The translations under genes and the position numbers were made by a program. From contig WHVD01000046.1 of the NCBI GenBank assembly GCA_015178975.1, forward strand, positions 551,626 to 615,625: a stretch of DNA of 64,000 nucleotides. The letters run 5' to 3'. The stretch comes from Hysterangium stoloniferum (lineage: Eukaryota; Basidiomycota; Agaricomycetes; Hysterangiales; Hysterangiaceae). Position 1 is the first letter of the stretch. Each line of letters opens with the position of its first letter. Below the pieces are notes generated by a model. It had not been told where the DNA came from, ran no database searches, and saw only the letters and a program-made list of their open reading frames with translations. This document shows, in pieces, positions 1 to 11,318 of this stretch.

Positions 1-870
1 GTGCTTACCAAGTTTTTCCGAAGTTACGCAAAGACAATTATTTTACTTGGAGTGCGAGTATGAAAACCGTGCTGGAGTCTTTGAATCAATGGAAGGTCAT
101 AACTGGAGAACTGGTGGATCCTATACGTGTAGACGCGAAGGTTCCGACAATGGAGGAACTTGAGATTGAAGAGGCCTGGGAACTTTGAAAGAAAAGGGCC
201 TACAGCGAGATAATGCTCCACTTTGAAGACGACTTACGGAATGCGATTGGCCAATAGTCGTGCGACGCTACTTTCCGAACTTGTTCGTATGTGTTACGAC
301 AGGACAGGAATTATCAAATATAAATCCCAAATGGACTCCATCAGACTTAAATTGTTGGAGTCTGGTCATGCCATCATGAATGCTGACTACCTCAGCCTAT
401 TAATGAGTACGCTACCTGAGGATTTCGATATAATGTCAACAACAATCGATTATGACGTTGATACTGTCGAAGAAGTAGTCAATAAACTGCATCAAGTTGA
501 GATTCGAAAGGAAATACGTCCAGGCTATGGCGAAGGTTCTGCATTTCATGCCCAGAGAGGCGAAGGTTCCACGTTTTTCCCCCAGAGGGGAATCAGTACA
601 CAGCATGGAGTGTATCGTAATAGGCTTGTGGTCGTGCCACCATTCCGCGAGGAACACAGATTAGGAGGAGTACTCCACAGTCTGGTTGTTTTGAATGTGG
701 GGATTTGTCGCATTGGGCAAGCAATTGTCCTAAAAGAAAACAAAGATATGCTCAGCAATCTGAAAATTGGAAGAACCAAAATAGAAGTAACGACTCATCT
801 GGAAATACGCCATCTCCCTCAGTTGCAAGTAGGGGAATGTTTACCGCCATCGAATCCACATTTTTCTTGA
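1..870 (+). pseudogene. Copia gag remnant with CCHC zinc knuckle
   Basis: This is the remains of the copia capsid/nucleocapsid region, which packages element RNA in cytoplasmic virus-like particles. Reading starts in frame from before base 60, meets a TGA at 186-188, and continues in another frame at 223-690 with the helical gag-type sequence (residues like LPEDFDIM, followed by a Lys/Glu-rich stretch). A nucleocapsid knuckle of the form CX2CX4HX4C (C-FE-C-GDLS-H-WASN-C) is encoded at about 690-732. It straddles the change between two reading frames, so at least one indel lies there. The copy is non-functional. Confidence 0.8.
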
Positions 871-1112
871 GCAAGGAGAGTGTGCCACATAAATATTTCC
901 TGGATTCCGCAGCATCAGGCCATTATGTGCCAAGTATGTGTGACTTACATGATTTCATGGCATATAAAAATCTGAAGAAAATCCAAACGGTGAATGGTGC
1001 TTATATTCATGCCAGAGGTATTGGAACATTGCGTTTCAAGGTTACAGAACATGGTCCAGAGTTTATAGGTGAAATTCCCAACGTCAAATGGACTCCAGAA
1101 GTTAAGGTGTGA
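705..1112 (+). pseudogene. Copia protease remnant
   Basis: Downstream of the zinc knuckle the frame encodes YFLDSAASGHYV, the position of the copia aspartic protease (normally D-T/S-G-A). Here the third active-site residue is Ala instead of Gly (DSAAS), which would be expected to damage catalysis. The frame ends at TGA 1110-1112. The same frame continues into the GAG-pre-integrase segment (NPAQFFKNGYCV), so the stop is a point change inside a former polyprotein. Confidence 0.75.
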
Positions 1113-2398
1113 CTCCTTAATCCTGCACAGTTTTTTAAGAATGGATATTGCGTTATGTTGAGCAAAACAGGTTCTACAATTGTCGATTCGTCAGGCCGTA
1201 CACTCATTGAGGCGAATGAGAGGGGTAATGTATACCCTTTCCAGCTGGATATGATCTCCGTGTCACCGCCAGTATGTGAATATACAAATCTATCAGACGA
1301 TGAATTACAAAATAGGTTGGAAGACGTACCTATGATGTTTTCTGTGAATTCAACATGTGATATTATGAAATGGCATCAGCGTTTGGGGCATTTGAGCACG
1401 AATGCTATTCGGAATCTAGCGTGACATTTTGCGACCAGAATGGAAATCGAAGAAATTCAAGGCTTCGAAGCTGACTGCATTGCATGTATTGAAGGTAAAC
1501 AGTGCAGAAATCCATTTAAAACTGGATGTACCAGAGCGATGAAGTTGGGAAAATTACTCCATATGGATCTTGCCGGACCTATGGAAATGATAAGTTTCGA
1601 TAAAAAGTGTTATTTCATTATCGTTGTTGACGACTTCTCCCATGCTGTATGGGTTGAAACACTAGCAAGCAAGCTGGAAGTGGTGCGCAAAATAAAGGAA
1701 TATATAACTCAACTGGAGATGTTATTCAATACAAGGGTCCAAGGAGTTATGATGGATAACGGAACCGAGCTAATAATTTGGAATTTAGAAGTTATCTGTT
1801 ATCGAAAGGTATAGCTTTATTTACCTCGGTGCCATATACGCTGCAGCAAAATGGTGTTGCAGAAAGAGGTATACGCACCATTACTGAAGGGGCAAGAACA
1901 ATGTTATATGCGACGAAAATAGCAGAAGGCGCACGAAACTTACTTTATGCATCAAAACTCCCTAAATTCGTGTGGTCTATCGCAGTCAAAACAATGGCAT
2001 ATTTGAGGAATCATAGTCCATCGTGTGCAAACAATGGACATACACCTATCGAAAGGATAACGGGAGAGAAGCCGGATTTAGCACATTTGCGGATCTTTGG
2101 AAGTCCAGTTAGCGTGGCAGTTCCTAAACAAAGACGTCAGAAGTGGGACTCACGTTCGAAGATGGGTTATATGGTTGGGTATGAACCGTATTCATCTGGA
2201 TATTTAGTGTGGTTCCCTGGAACGAGGAGGATCGAAAAGGTACGTGATGCAATATTCCATGAAGATGCGATGACATTGCCATCACCGGTGCCTTATGGAG
2301 ATGAAGGTCAATTTAGGAATATAAATAGCGTACCTCCAATGCAACCCGAGAAAGAGCCTCAGCCTAGACTCACGATCTGTATCCCACCTCGTCCTTGA
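1113..2398 (+). pseudogene. Copia integrase remnant (HHCC plus DDE core)
   Basis: The pre-integrase zinc domain is visible as WHQRLGHLS followed by CIACIEGKQ (HHCC). The catalytic core follows. The first Asp is in MDLAGP (about 1562), the second in MMDNGTE (about 1752), and the Glu in NGVAERG (about 1860), after a frame change near 1780. A block with YATKIAEGAR-type sequence is partly duplicated at 1880-1960: two consecutive copies of EGAR followed by LLYA or MLYA. TGA stops at 1422 and 2396 are followed by continued homology in frame. All three catalytic residues survive, but the frame is broken. Confidence 0.85.
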
Positions 2399-2425
2399 CC
2401 TATTGAAGAAAAAGAGGAGACTACG

Positions 2426-4163
2426 ATGAGAGAAGAGTCCCAATTAGTGTCAAGTGTACCTGACTATCCTCGTGGAATAACAAGATCTGGCAAAGGGCGG
2501 GAAGGAATTCGAAGTTTATTGTCAGTTGAAGAAAAAGAATTAGAAGATTCAAACGTACCGGTTGTTTTCTCGACATTGGGCAATCCAACGATAGAGGAGG
2601 CATTGAATATGCCAGGAGATGAAGGATTAGCTTGGGAAGAAGCTAGGCAGGCAGAGTGGAAGAATATGGTAGAACATAATGTATTTGGCACACCTGAAGA
2701 ACCGCCGCCAGGAACACGTGTTTTAAAAACCGGAACGGTGTTGTGGATTGTACAAGAATGGAGAACTAATAAAGAGGAAAGTACGAATCGTCGTAAAAGG
2801 ATTTAGTCAAATTCCTGGATTACATTTTAACGAAACATATGCACCAGTCATGAAGTGGGAAACGTTCCAAATTTTACTGGCACTGGGAGCAATAACAAAT
2901 TCAGCAATACGTCAATTTGATGTTAAATCGGCATACTTACATGGGACGATGAAAGAAAAGGTTTGGGTTCAACAACCAGAGGGGTTTGAAGAACCCAGAA
3001 AGGAAAATTTAGCATTACCGTTATTGAAGGCTCTATATGGAACAAAACAGGGAGGCAATGAGTGGAGAAAAACACTGTATGATTTTATGGTTAAAGAACT
3101 CACCTGGTTCTGTTCCGATTTTGACAGTGCTACATTCTTCAAAATATGGGATGATGGAAGTTGGGCCGTAGTTGCATTTTGGGAGGATGATGCAACTGCC
3201 ATAGGTGATGAAAAATGGCTCCTAGATCTCGAAAAGGCATTCTGCGAACAATTTGGAATTTCGAGTGAAGGCGAGGCCCATTGGATATTAGGAACAAGTA
3301 TCTGTTGAGATGCTGAATCGAAATCAGTATTCATATCACAAAAGGAATATATTGAAAATATAGTGAAGAAGTTCAATGTACAAAATTCCAAGCCAATTCG
3401 AACTCCCATATTACTTGGAATTGATTTCACCTCTATTATTTGTCCAGATACTGAAGAAGAACGAAATGAAGTCGAAAAATTGCCCTATCGTGAACTTATC
3501 GGAAGTTTGATGTTCACAGCTACAGTATCACGTCCCAATATCGCATATTCTGTTAACAAACTATCTCAATATTCATCAAATCCCGCGAGAATGCATTGGG
3601 ACTTAGCTAAGCGCATCCTGCAATATTTATATACGACTTGCAATTTCGAGCTTCGATTGGGAGGACAAGCACTTTGTCTGCATGGATATTCGGATACTGA
3701 TTTCACAGGAGATCAAGAGGATAGACGTTCAACAGGAGGATATGCGATTTTTTTAGGTTCAGGAACGGTATCTTGGTCTTTGAGGAAGCAATCAACAGTC
3801 ACCTTTTCATCCACCGAAGCAGAATATATTGCACTTTCAGAAGCAGCTCGCAAAATTATGTGGACGCGTCATTTCCTCAAAGAACTTAATATAATATATG
3901 AGGAACTGACGGCAATTTTTGAAGATAATCAAGGCACTATCGCATTTGCTCAAAACCAATGCGCTTTGAGAAGGATGAAACACATTGAAGTGAAATACCA
4001 CTTCATTCGTCATTTGATTGAAAATGGCACTATTCAACTTATCTATCGATCGACTAAACAAATGACTGCAGATGTATTGACGAAACCACTCTCCTCACCC
4101 ATTCACTACCATCACGCAGGATGTTTAAGACTTACTTCTTCAAAACTCGAGGAGGAGTATTAG
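2426..4163 (+). pseudogene. Copia reverse transcriptase and RNase H remnant
   Basis: The reverse transcriptase is recognised by VRIVVKGFSQIPGLHFNETY, QFDVKSAYLHG and ALYGTKQGG. The usual YVDD active-site box has drifted to WEDD (about 3180), so one position flanking the catalytic Asp pair is abnormal. The RNase H part runs from about 3650 to 4120 with YSDTDFTGDQEDRRSTGGY, STEAEYIALSEA, EDNQGTI and the C-terminal ADVLTKPL. Frame changes near 2750 and a TGA at 3306 break it. Together these would have copied element RNA into cDNA inside the particle. Confidence 0.88.
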
Positions 4164-4440
4164 GTATAACGAGTATTGCAGAAGTAAGCACACGTATGAA
4201 AAAGGTGAGACAAAATGTCTCGAAAAGATGCAATGCATCATATGTTCAATCTCCTCTCGAATGTACTCTTATATACACGTAGTATAGCTAGGGAATCTCT
4301 CAGCAAATGTTTATTCGCTGAGAGTAAGTGATATGTGTATTGACTTCTCACGAAACAAAACTTATCTATGTATATAGTACTTAAACGTCTTTAGGTATTG
4401 TATAATATAGTGAAGTTTATTCGCTGAGATACTTAAACGT
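4164..4440 (+). repeat. Probable copia 3' LTR remnant
   Basis: The sequence after the RNase H stop is non-coding, AT-rich and about 280 bp long. It is preceded by a purine-rich stretch (4146-4158) in the expected position of a polypurine tract. A 12-bp word (TTATTCGCTGAG) occurs near 4309 and 4418, and a 14-bp word (ACTTAAACGTCTTT) near 4380 and 4432. This suggests internal duplication or overlapping LTR ends. No second LTR is available in the window, so the borders are uncertain. Confidence 0.45.
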
Positions 4441-4639
4441 CTTTATGACCAGGGTCCATGGGATTGTCAAGGTGTGCTTTGGTTATTGGATCTAGTAGAA
4501 TTGCCAATAGAATATGTAGTTTCTCAATGTCCATAATGATAATTCCATGGATGATGAGGTGGATGAGAAAAGTCACATGGACTGATGTGGTAAGTGGCTG
4601 ATTCATGAAAATGGGTTTCAAGTTGTGCAGGTTTACCGT

Positions 4640-5970
4640 GGCATAGTCATTGCTCCCCTCTTTTGGATAGATGTCCCATCATCTAGTTAAAGTGTCAGGT
4701 TTGCCACCAAGGTGACCGGGTCAAAAACAAATAATCATATGAAAGGCTGATAGGTATTCAGACCAATGGGCTTGCTGGCAGGTCAAAAGTTCAGTAGTCA
4801 AAAAATATTCCAGGTTCTTGTGATCTGTTACAATGTCAATCAGAATTCCTGAGCCCTCAAAATAGTGTCACCACAATTTGAAAGCTGCAAAACTTGCTAG
4901 GAGTTCCTTGTCATGGACATCATAATTGAGCTCTGGTCCAGTGAAAGTCCAGGACAGAAAGGCCACAGGGTGGACTTCTCCATTGGAGTTCCTGGATAGA
5001 CAGAATGGCTCCAAGTGCATAGTCCAAGGCATCCATCTCAACAATGAGCAGAAAGTCCAGTTTCCAATGCAAAAGGATTGGAGCTGATGAAAAAGAATTT
5101 TTTAAAAGATTGAAAGCTTTTTGACACTTATCATCAAAATTCCATGGGGTCCCCTTACATGTAAGACAAGTAAGGGGGACCGTGACTTCAGAGTATCCAT
5201 GGATAAACCATCAGTAAAAATTGGCAAAGCCAAGGAAAGACTGTATATCTTTGACTTTCCTGGGTTCTGGCCAATCTTTGATGACTTGTACTTTGGCTTC
5301 ATCCATGCAGAGTCTGTCAGGTCCCATTATGAAACCTAGATACTCCATGGAGTCCATGTCAAAAGTACATTTTTTACCATTTGCGAATAGACCATGTTGT
5401 CTGAGTCTCTGCAGAACTTTGCAGACTTGTTTGTCATGTACTGTGGGGTCCTCAGAGTAGATAAGGATGTCATCCAAGTAAACAATGATGCATACATCAA
5501 GCATGTCAGAGACAATATCATTTATAAAACATTGAAAAACAGATGGAGTATTGGTGAGCCCAAAGGGCATCACCAACCACTCAAAGGCCCCATAATGGGT
5601 TCTGAAAGTGGTTTTCCACTCATCTCCTGCAGAGATCTGGACCAAGTAGTAGGCATGTTTAAGGTCTATCTTGGTATAAATCTGGGCATTCCATGGAGCG
5701 TCAAGCAGGTCAGATATAAGTGGAAGTGGATATTTATCCTTTCATGTAACAGCATTGAGTCCTTTGAAATCAACACATAGCCAAAGGGATCTGTCCTTTT
5801 TTTTAACAAACAAAACAAGTGCTCTGAAAGGAGACTTTGAGGGTCAGGTGAAACCTATGGACAAATGTTCATCCAGGAAATCCCAGATTGCAGAAAGTTC
5901 CATGGAGGACAGCTGGTAGATATGTCAAAGGGTGACTGTGTGCCTTCTTCGAGGTCAATTTGTAAGTCAT
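4640..5970 (-). pseudogene. Gypsy reverse transcriptase/RNase H remnant
   Basis: Minus-strand reading gives [32 protein letters not shown] and the catalytic box VYLDDILIYS (about 5470). These are followed by EYLGFIMGP and QSFLGFANFY, the thumb/connection typical of Ty3/gypsy. Between about 5100 and 4780 the same strand carries the Ty3-type RNase H connection with VHDKELLA and VTDHKNLEYF. Frame changes separate the blocks. The YLDD active site itself is intact. Confidence 0.88.
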
Positions 5971-6540
5971 AATCTCTGTGGGGTGGAAGCCAGTCAGCTT
6001 GACACTTACTGAAAACATCTGCAAAATCATAGTATTTCTCAGGGACACCTAGGTCAACAGATTGCTTAGATGCCGGAGTTGAAAAATGACTGGTTGCTTC
6101 ACCAATTTTCAAATTGATAGTGAACACCTGGGATCCATCCTTTTTTGTAGCCCTAATAAACACTGCAGCATTAATGAGAGAGGTAGACAGAGGTGCCATG
6201 GGTTTTGGGGAAGCCATGGGTGCCATAGGGATCACACAGGAACCAGATAGATAGGTCACAAGCTTGGGTGATAACTGAATTACTTGTGCCATCAAAAAGT
6301 CAGAGTCCAACTGAATTTATCAGATAAGTTGACAACAGATTTTTTGTATGAATTTTGTGTCTGAAAAACAATGAGTTGAGCCAGAATCTATGAGTGCTGA
6401 AAAAATGAATTTTGGGATCATATTAGACATAAGTTTAATAAAAAATGAGTCAGAGTTCAAAAGAGCAGATGCATTAAGACAAGTAAACCCATGAATGCAT
6501 GGAGAGGTAATGCAACCCCCAACCTGCATGGAGTCTGTGG
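5855..6540 (-). pseudogene. Gypsy protease and pol linker remnant
   Basis: The aspartic protease active site is visible as [12 protein letters not shown] (about 6400-6365, minus). The downstream linker carries VPEKYYDFADVF, which in Ty3/gypsy pol lies between protease and reverse transcriptase (DFxDVF motif). Several frame breaks are present. The equivalent intact region is seen in the gypsy element at 51775-52590, where the same order of motifs occurs. Confidence 0.8.
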
Positions 6541-6659
6541 GGTTGCTTACTCTTTTTTTGTGTCAGAAGCTGGTTTGTCCTTCAATGGGGATTCCATGGA
6601 GGAAGTCTTGGCTGTATGACCTTTTGCAGAGTTTGCTTTCACCAATGGACATTTTGGAA

Positions 6660-7796
6660 CTCAATGACTGGGTTTTCTGCACAAGAGACAAAGGCTGTTG
6701 TCCATACACCACTGCCTTTCCTGTGGGGTAAGTTTGTCATTGGGTCTGAGCTTGCCTGTAAGGTTGGGTTTTCCAGTTTGCTTGCTGGATTGCTGACCTT
6801 TGTTGTTGTTGGAAGACTTTTTATCATTCTTCTGATCAGAATGCATGGAGTTTTGGTTGTTGGTAGATGGGGTGTTGTTGTTGGGCTTGTTGGCCATGGA
6901 CTTGTTGACCTTGTCCATGGAGGTCTCACAGGCAACTTCCACACAACATTCCCAATAATGTGCATCCACATTTTGAGCCTTGAGGTGCATATGGGACAGT
7001 GTTTTTGGTTTGCCATCTTCTCCTTTTGAGACTTTGTCCTTAGGCTGGGATGGCAGACTGGCATAGAATTGGTGGCAGAGAGTGGGATTGCCCCACTGAC
7101 AACAAGCTGCAAGATTATTGAATTGGACAATATAGTCCGTGATGCACTGGCTGTCCTTCATATGAAGTTTGGTAAGGCTGTTCTTGGCTTCTCTGGTTGG
7201 GTCATATGGACCAAAGTTTGTTTCTAGCTCCTCAACAAACACATTCCAATCTTCTAACCAGAGTGGCTCTTCCTTGGAAAGTCCACTAAAAGCTGGTTCA
7301 AACCATTTCAATGCAGATCCCGAGAGGTATGAGAGTGCATAATTGACTTTTCAGGAGTCTGTGGAGAATGCAGTGGATTGATCTCAGAAATTAAAGCAAC
7401 ATTGCATGGTGGAAAGTTTGCTGGGATTGGAACCCATGAAAGGTTCTGGAGTGTTGACTTTTGACCACAGAGGTTCTGGATCCTTCTTTTTCCTTCTCTG
7501 AGCATGTGATTCATCAATCTTTCTAAAGTGATTGCTAACAACTCAGAAGTGGGATCTGCAAGTGGTAGTCGATCATTAGATGGGGAATTTTTGACACCTT
7601 TGCCCTTGTCGGGGGCCACAGACTCATCCTTGTGGTCAGATTCATCCAGGTTTTCTGGGACTTCTTCAATACAGGGTTTGTCCGTGGCATCTGGCTGGTT
7701 CATGAGTGTCTGGCTGGTATACAAAGTAAGTGGGGAATGAAGAGTCAAGGGTCCAGGTAATGATTCCTGTACAGGTGCTTTTCTTCTTGGTGGCAT
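6660..7796 (-). pseudogene. Gypsy gag remnant
   Basis: A start codon at 7796 opens a basic N-terminus (MPPRRKAP) that resembles the gag start of the element at 50413 (MGPKRKAA). The capsid part reads KWFEPAFSG, then LEDWNVFVEELETNFGPYD (7300-7180), a typical retrotransposon gag domain. It is followed by an Asn/Ser-rich linker and the first half of a zinc knuckle (CLLCRKPSH, about 6680). There is a frame change near 7310. It is most likely non-functional. Confidence 0.82.
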
Positions 7797-7829
7797 ATTA
7801 ACAATCTGTGAGTCTCAGTCAGAAAATAC

Positions 7830-8574
7830 TGTTAAGATGCATGCAGGGCTTAGCAGAGGGTTTCTGGAGAAACCCATGGGTATTCCAGTAGGACTTGGCT
7901 TCAGCTTATAAGCTGCACCCTCATGAGATCATGGCATCCAATTTCAAATAGGTGGATGGGAAACCCAGGGAGTCTGGGTGTAGTTGATAGGTCAGGGTTG
8001 ATAGGTCAAAAGACTAGTTGGGGAGTCCATGGGCTCTGACAAGGTTGAGGGGTTGGGTGGTGATGGGTCAGAGGTCAAGCAATAGATCAGTCAGCTCTGA
8101 CAAGGTAAATAGTGGTGTGTTTCAAAGAGAGGAATAGAGCAGAAATTATAGTGAGATTACTGGGGAGATCTAAGCTAATTTTCTGACTGGATTGTATGTA
8201 CAACATCTGCCAGATTATATAGACTGTGGAATGTATGTTACATATACCAAATCCAGTAATAATGAGATCCTAAACAAGTAATCATGAAACAAGACGAGTA
8301 AACACCAAACTAGGTATTAGGAATGGAATGGAATGGAGGCAGAGTCCAAAACATGACAGGTCATTTGACCATAATGGGAACGGGGCTCAGTTAGAGAGCT
8401 GATGGGTTTTCTGAGTAGAGTCTGGTGACTGATGTGTGGGACAGGGTCAGAGATAAACAGGTACAATGTGTGCAGGTCCCAGTGGGTATTCTGGCTAACT
8501 GATAACTGGTGCATATAGGGTGTGGGTGCATATATGGTAGTAGGCAGAGTCTGGCAGATCTTCCAGTCATAACA
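7830..8574 (-). repeat. 5' LTR of the gypsy element (745 bp)
   Basis: The LTR starts TGTTA and ends TAACA on the plus strand, the short terminal inverted repeat shared by the other gypsy-type LTRs in this window. A conserved block at 7891-7921 (minus sense) contains a perfect 14-bp palindrome (CAGCTTATAAGCTG). The 3' part resembles the solo LTR at 31221-32040 with CG replaced by TG or CA (for example CCCATGGG against CCCGCGGG). No partner LTR is present, so no target duplication can be tested. Confidence 0.72.
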
Positions 8575-8699
8575 GATGGTTCACTTTGATGGCCCTGATC
8601 TTGTATGAGTTGAGCCTGAACTGAGGGCAGGAGAATGGCCAATCAAAGAATATTTTCACAACAAGTCTTCCTTTCATGTGAATGACAATGCAAGTTGTG

Positions 8700-9350
8700 T
8701 GTGGTGAGTTATCAAAATGTATTAATTTAATCACCTTCATTCATGTCTAAGTCATGAAATGACAGGCTACAGGCCAGTGAGCAACCTCTTAGGAAGAAAG
8801 CATGTGGGTGATTGATTCACATCTCCAATTTCATTAATAGCCAGAGCAGCCATCTCATTGCATGGGGTGACAATAGGAAGATCACACGAGATGCAAGAAG
8901 GATTATTCACCTGGGTGCTAATGGAGATCCTTCATGGGCACATGAGAACCTTCTCAATCAGATGAAGGAGGCCATTGACATTCACAACAAAATGAGTCCT
9001 GGATATCAGGCACTTTTCATTTTTGATAACTCATCAGCTCATGCCTCACTTCCCCTCAATACACTGAAAGCATTTGAGATGAACACATCAGATGGTGAAA
9101 AGCAATGAAAGCAATGTGACACCCATATTCTGCAATCAAATCCTGATGAAACCAAATGAGGGCTCACACAGAAGATGACCACTGCTTCCAGCATGCCAAA
9201 AGGACTAAAATCTGTTCTTGAGGAGTGAGGATTTGATGTAACCAGATTGAAAAAAAAATACTTGCCTGTTTGTCCATTCGAGAGCACAGGCTGTTGCATG
9301 GCATGACTCCTCAGACAACAGGATGATTTTGTTAATCAGGTTTCCATGCT
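8700..9350 (+). pseudogene. DDE transposase fragment, N-terminal/central half
   Basis: The readable part at 8812-9108 contains HISNFINS, then ARRIIHLGANGDPSW, QMKEAIDIHN and LFIFDNSSAH. The last carries the second catalytic Asp of a transposase family I recall as common in basidiomycetes, with an IS630/Tc1-like fold signature. After a stop, recognisable residues continue at 9109-9350 (KGLKSVLEE, FVNQVSMLE). The fragment ends abruptly at the Helitron border, so the last catalytic residue is missing. A fragment carrying the missing half of the same family lies at 32640-33060 on the other strand. Confidence 0.7.
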
Positions 9351-10600
9351 AGAGAGGTTTATTAACAAAGCTGGGCATCTATGCAGGGTGTGGAGTTCAT
9401 TGCACATTAATCGCCAGACAGACTCATGTGGACTGACATAATGTGCATCAAGATACTGTTGAATCTCATCTGGTGTTGTTCCAAATTCCATAGTTGTACA
9501 ATCATGGCCCTTGTAACAGTATTTATGCATGTACTTCATTGACCTATTGGTAAAGGTCAACTCTACATTGATGTGGCATTCAAAGGTGAGAATTAAAATA
9601 GGGGAGTAAGGGACAACATGTCTGTTGTCATATGTAAACTTGGGAGTTTCATAAACCCTTCCATTGTTAGGGTGACGGCATGTTGGATAGCCTTCCTCCT
9701 TGACAATGGTGGCTTCACACCACTCCTTTGGATAGTGTTTACTACATTTCCTATCTACCATACAGGCAGCATTTGGATGATCAGTTCCACAGGGACCATG
9801 GGTCATGAGTTGCCCTACTAAATTAAATAGTCTGGGATGTGTTTCAGGATCTGGAAAACAGGCAGAAATCATTGAGTTGACATCTTCTGGTGTCCTTGGC
9901 TTATTCTGGTCATCAAACCATATGAGGCAGTGCATGTATGGAAGACCACACTTTTGGAATTCAATAACATGGATATGAGCTACTGTTCTACCCAAAGATG
10001 TGATCTTCTGTGATCATCTTGAGCAACTTAGCCTTCTTGGCAGCAAAGACACAGGACACCAAATCAGGCCGATCAGCAGGGGTCTGACCAGGAAGCAATT
10101 GACGGGTGACCCAATTGGGATTGGCAGTCATAGTGATGAAGCAGCTGGCATTGCCATACTTGTGTGCAATTGCAAAGGAATTCTGTAGACTTTGCCTCAT
10201 ATCCCTTGAACCCCCAGCAAATGAAGAAGGTAGTATCACCCTCTGACCAATATTATTAGCATCTGAATTGACATCCTGATTTGTAAATGCATCAACCACC
10301 TGGTTGTAGAGTTCTGCATATAACTTTGGTTGATTATCTCTCAGAAATCTCAATCTGCGCCACTCTGTTATGGCCCAGGCATTGACAATATACTGCTGGG
10401 ATAGCTTTTGTGCATAAAAAATGGTCATGGCTTCATTTGCTCTGGGAAATAGGCGATAGGCATAATATTCACATTGGGTCACTTTACGACTTTTATCTTC
10501 ATCTTCACCTTCTTCATCCTGCTGTCCTGGCTGGGGCTGCCAATTTTGATTTGCATAGGGAATGTCCCATGACCAACCACACTCACCTCTGGGGAAGAGT
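9336..10600 (-). pseudogene. Helitron Rep (HUH nuclease) domain, C-terminal part
   Basis: The stretch 10590-9990 encodes PRGECGWSWDI, then FITMTANPNW, the core of the Helitron-like N domain. After a frame change near 9990 come HVIEFQKCGLPYMHCLIW, in which the usual H-U-H pair (normally LPHMH) has Tyr in place of the first His, and CxxDHPNAAC (about 9780). The domain nicks DNA to start rolling-circle transposition. The Tyr substitution and the frameshift argue against activity. The coding sequence ends at about 9339, without helicase. Confidence 0.85.
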
Positions 10601-11318
10601 GTTATGACCGTGTCGCAGCCGTTCGGCCCCGAGGTTATCGCCACCTATTGACGATTCAAGTTATCACTCAAAACCATCGCCCCCCAATGCTGACGTATGC
10701 TTTCGTGGTGATCAAACTCCGTTTACGCCCACGTCAAAATATACTTGTACTATCTGGTTAAACTTTTGATACGTCCCTTTTATTATGTTGATCTCTTCTA
10801 TCCTATGTTTCACATATGTCTATCTATATTTGTAGTCCTCGAACTATTTCCTTTTACTGTAATTCTGCTCTCGGTTACCATCGGCCTCCGAACTAATCAT
10901 AAACTTCCCATTCCTAGTCAAACTTATTGTTAATACCATTTTCCGCCCTTCTTCCTGTTAGTGTTTTTAGACGCCTGATACTTGTATATGAACTTGCTGT
11001 AGTTGTAGTTACTAGGCAATCAGAATATCGACTCAGAATACCCTCTTATGTCTGTAGCAGTCTCATACTAAGGATCCCCTCATCCGCCTTTGCGTGCGCT
11101 CGCCCACTTCCGGCCCTGACCCCTTGGCCTGACACTCGACTTGTCCTTTGGTTCCGATCGGTATCTCACCGAAAGGAGCTCTTTAGGATTAGTCTTTGCC
11201 CGCCCGAAATTTAAGGACACTATGGATATTTGTGACGGTGCAGCACATAAGCTGGAGCCAAGTCCTTCCGATCGGTCCCTGTCGGCCACCGACATTAGTC
11301 AGTTTTCAGTTCTTAACA
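10600..11318 (+). repeat. Solo LTR, family 1 copy a (719 bp), TSD AAGAG
   Basis: It starts TGTTATGACC and ends TTCTTAACA. The 5-bp direct repeat AAGAG flanks it at 10595-10599 and 11319-11323. It lies inside the Helitron frame; removing it with one TSD copy rejoins VMLF to PRGE. There is no internal retrotransposon sequence, so LTR-LTR recombination has removed gag-pol. The conserved hairpin/TATA-like block is at 11237-11265, about 55 bp before the 3' end. Confidence 0.92.

Larger units (their letters stand above)
1..4440 (+). mobile_element. Degenerate Ty1/copia LTR retrotransposon, 5' end outside the window
   Basis: Gag, protease, integrase, reverse transcriptase and RNase H remnants follow each other on the plus strand in Pseudoviridae (copia) order, with integrase before reverse transcriptase. 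The 5' LTR and start of gag lie left of base 1. The coding region is broken by several frame changes and by in-frame TGA codons at 186, 1110, 1422, 2396 and 3306. At the last four, homology resumes in the same frame after the stop. The element ends near 4440, where the opposite-strand gypsy element begins, so this copy may have inserted into that gypsy element; its left half would then be outside the window. Confidence 0.9.
4441..8574 (-). mobile_element. Degenerate Ty3/gypsy retrotransposon, truncated before integrase
   Basis: On the minus strand the order from right to left is LTR (8574-7830), gag (from 7796), protease (about 6400), reverse transcriptase and RNase H (about 5970-4780). A short segment upstream of the integrase follows (about 4640-4441), and the element then stops at the copia element. 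The segment at 4433-4621 aligns by eye with the equivalent part of the better preserved gypsy element at 55757-56014. The 33-bp gap between LTR end and gag start is almost the same as in that element (34 bp). Confidence 0.88.

Noticed and set aside
5211..5645. Reverse transcriptase considered as part of a retron or diversity-generating system
   Set aside because: Flanking gag, protease, RNase H and LTR identify a Ty3/gypsy element.
7891..7921. Recurrent LTR block considered as a hammerhead or other self-cleaving ribozyme
   Set aside because: No CUGANGA/GAAA core or other known catalytic core is present around any copy; only a simple hairpin or TATA box is supported.
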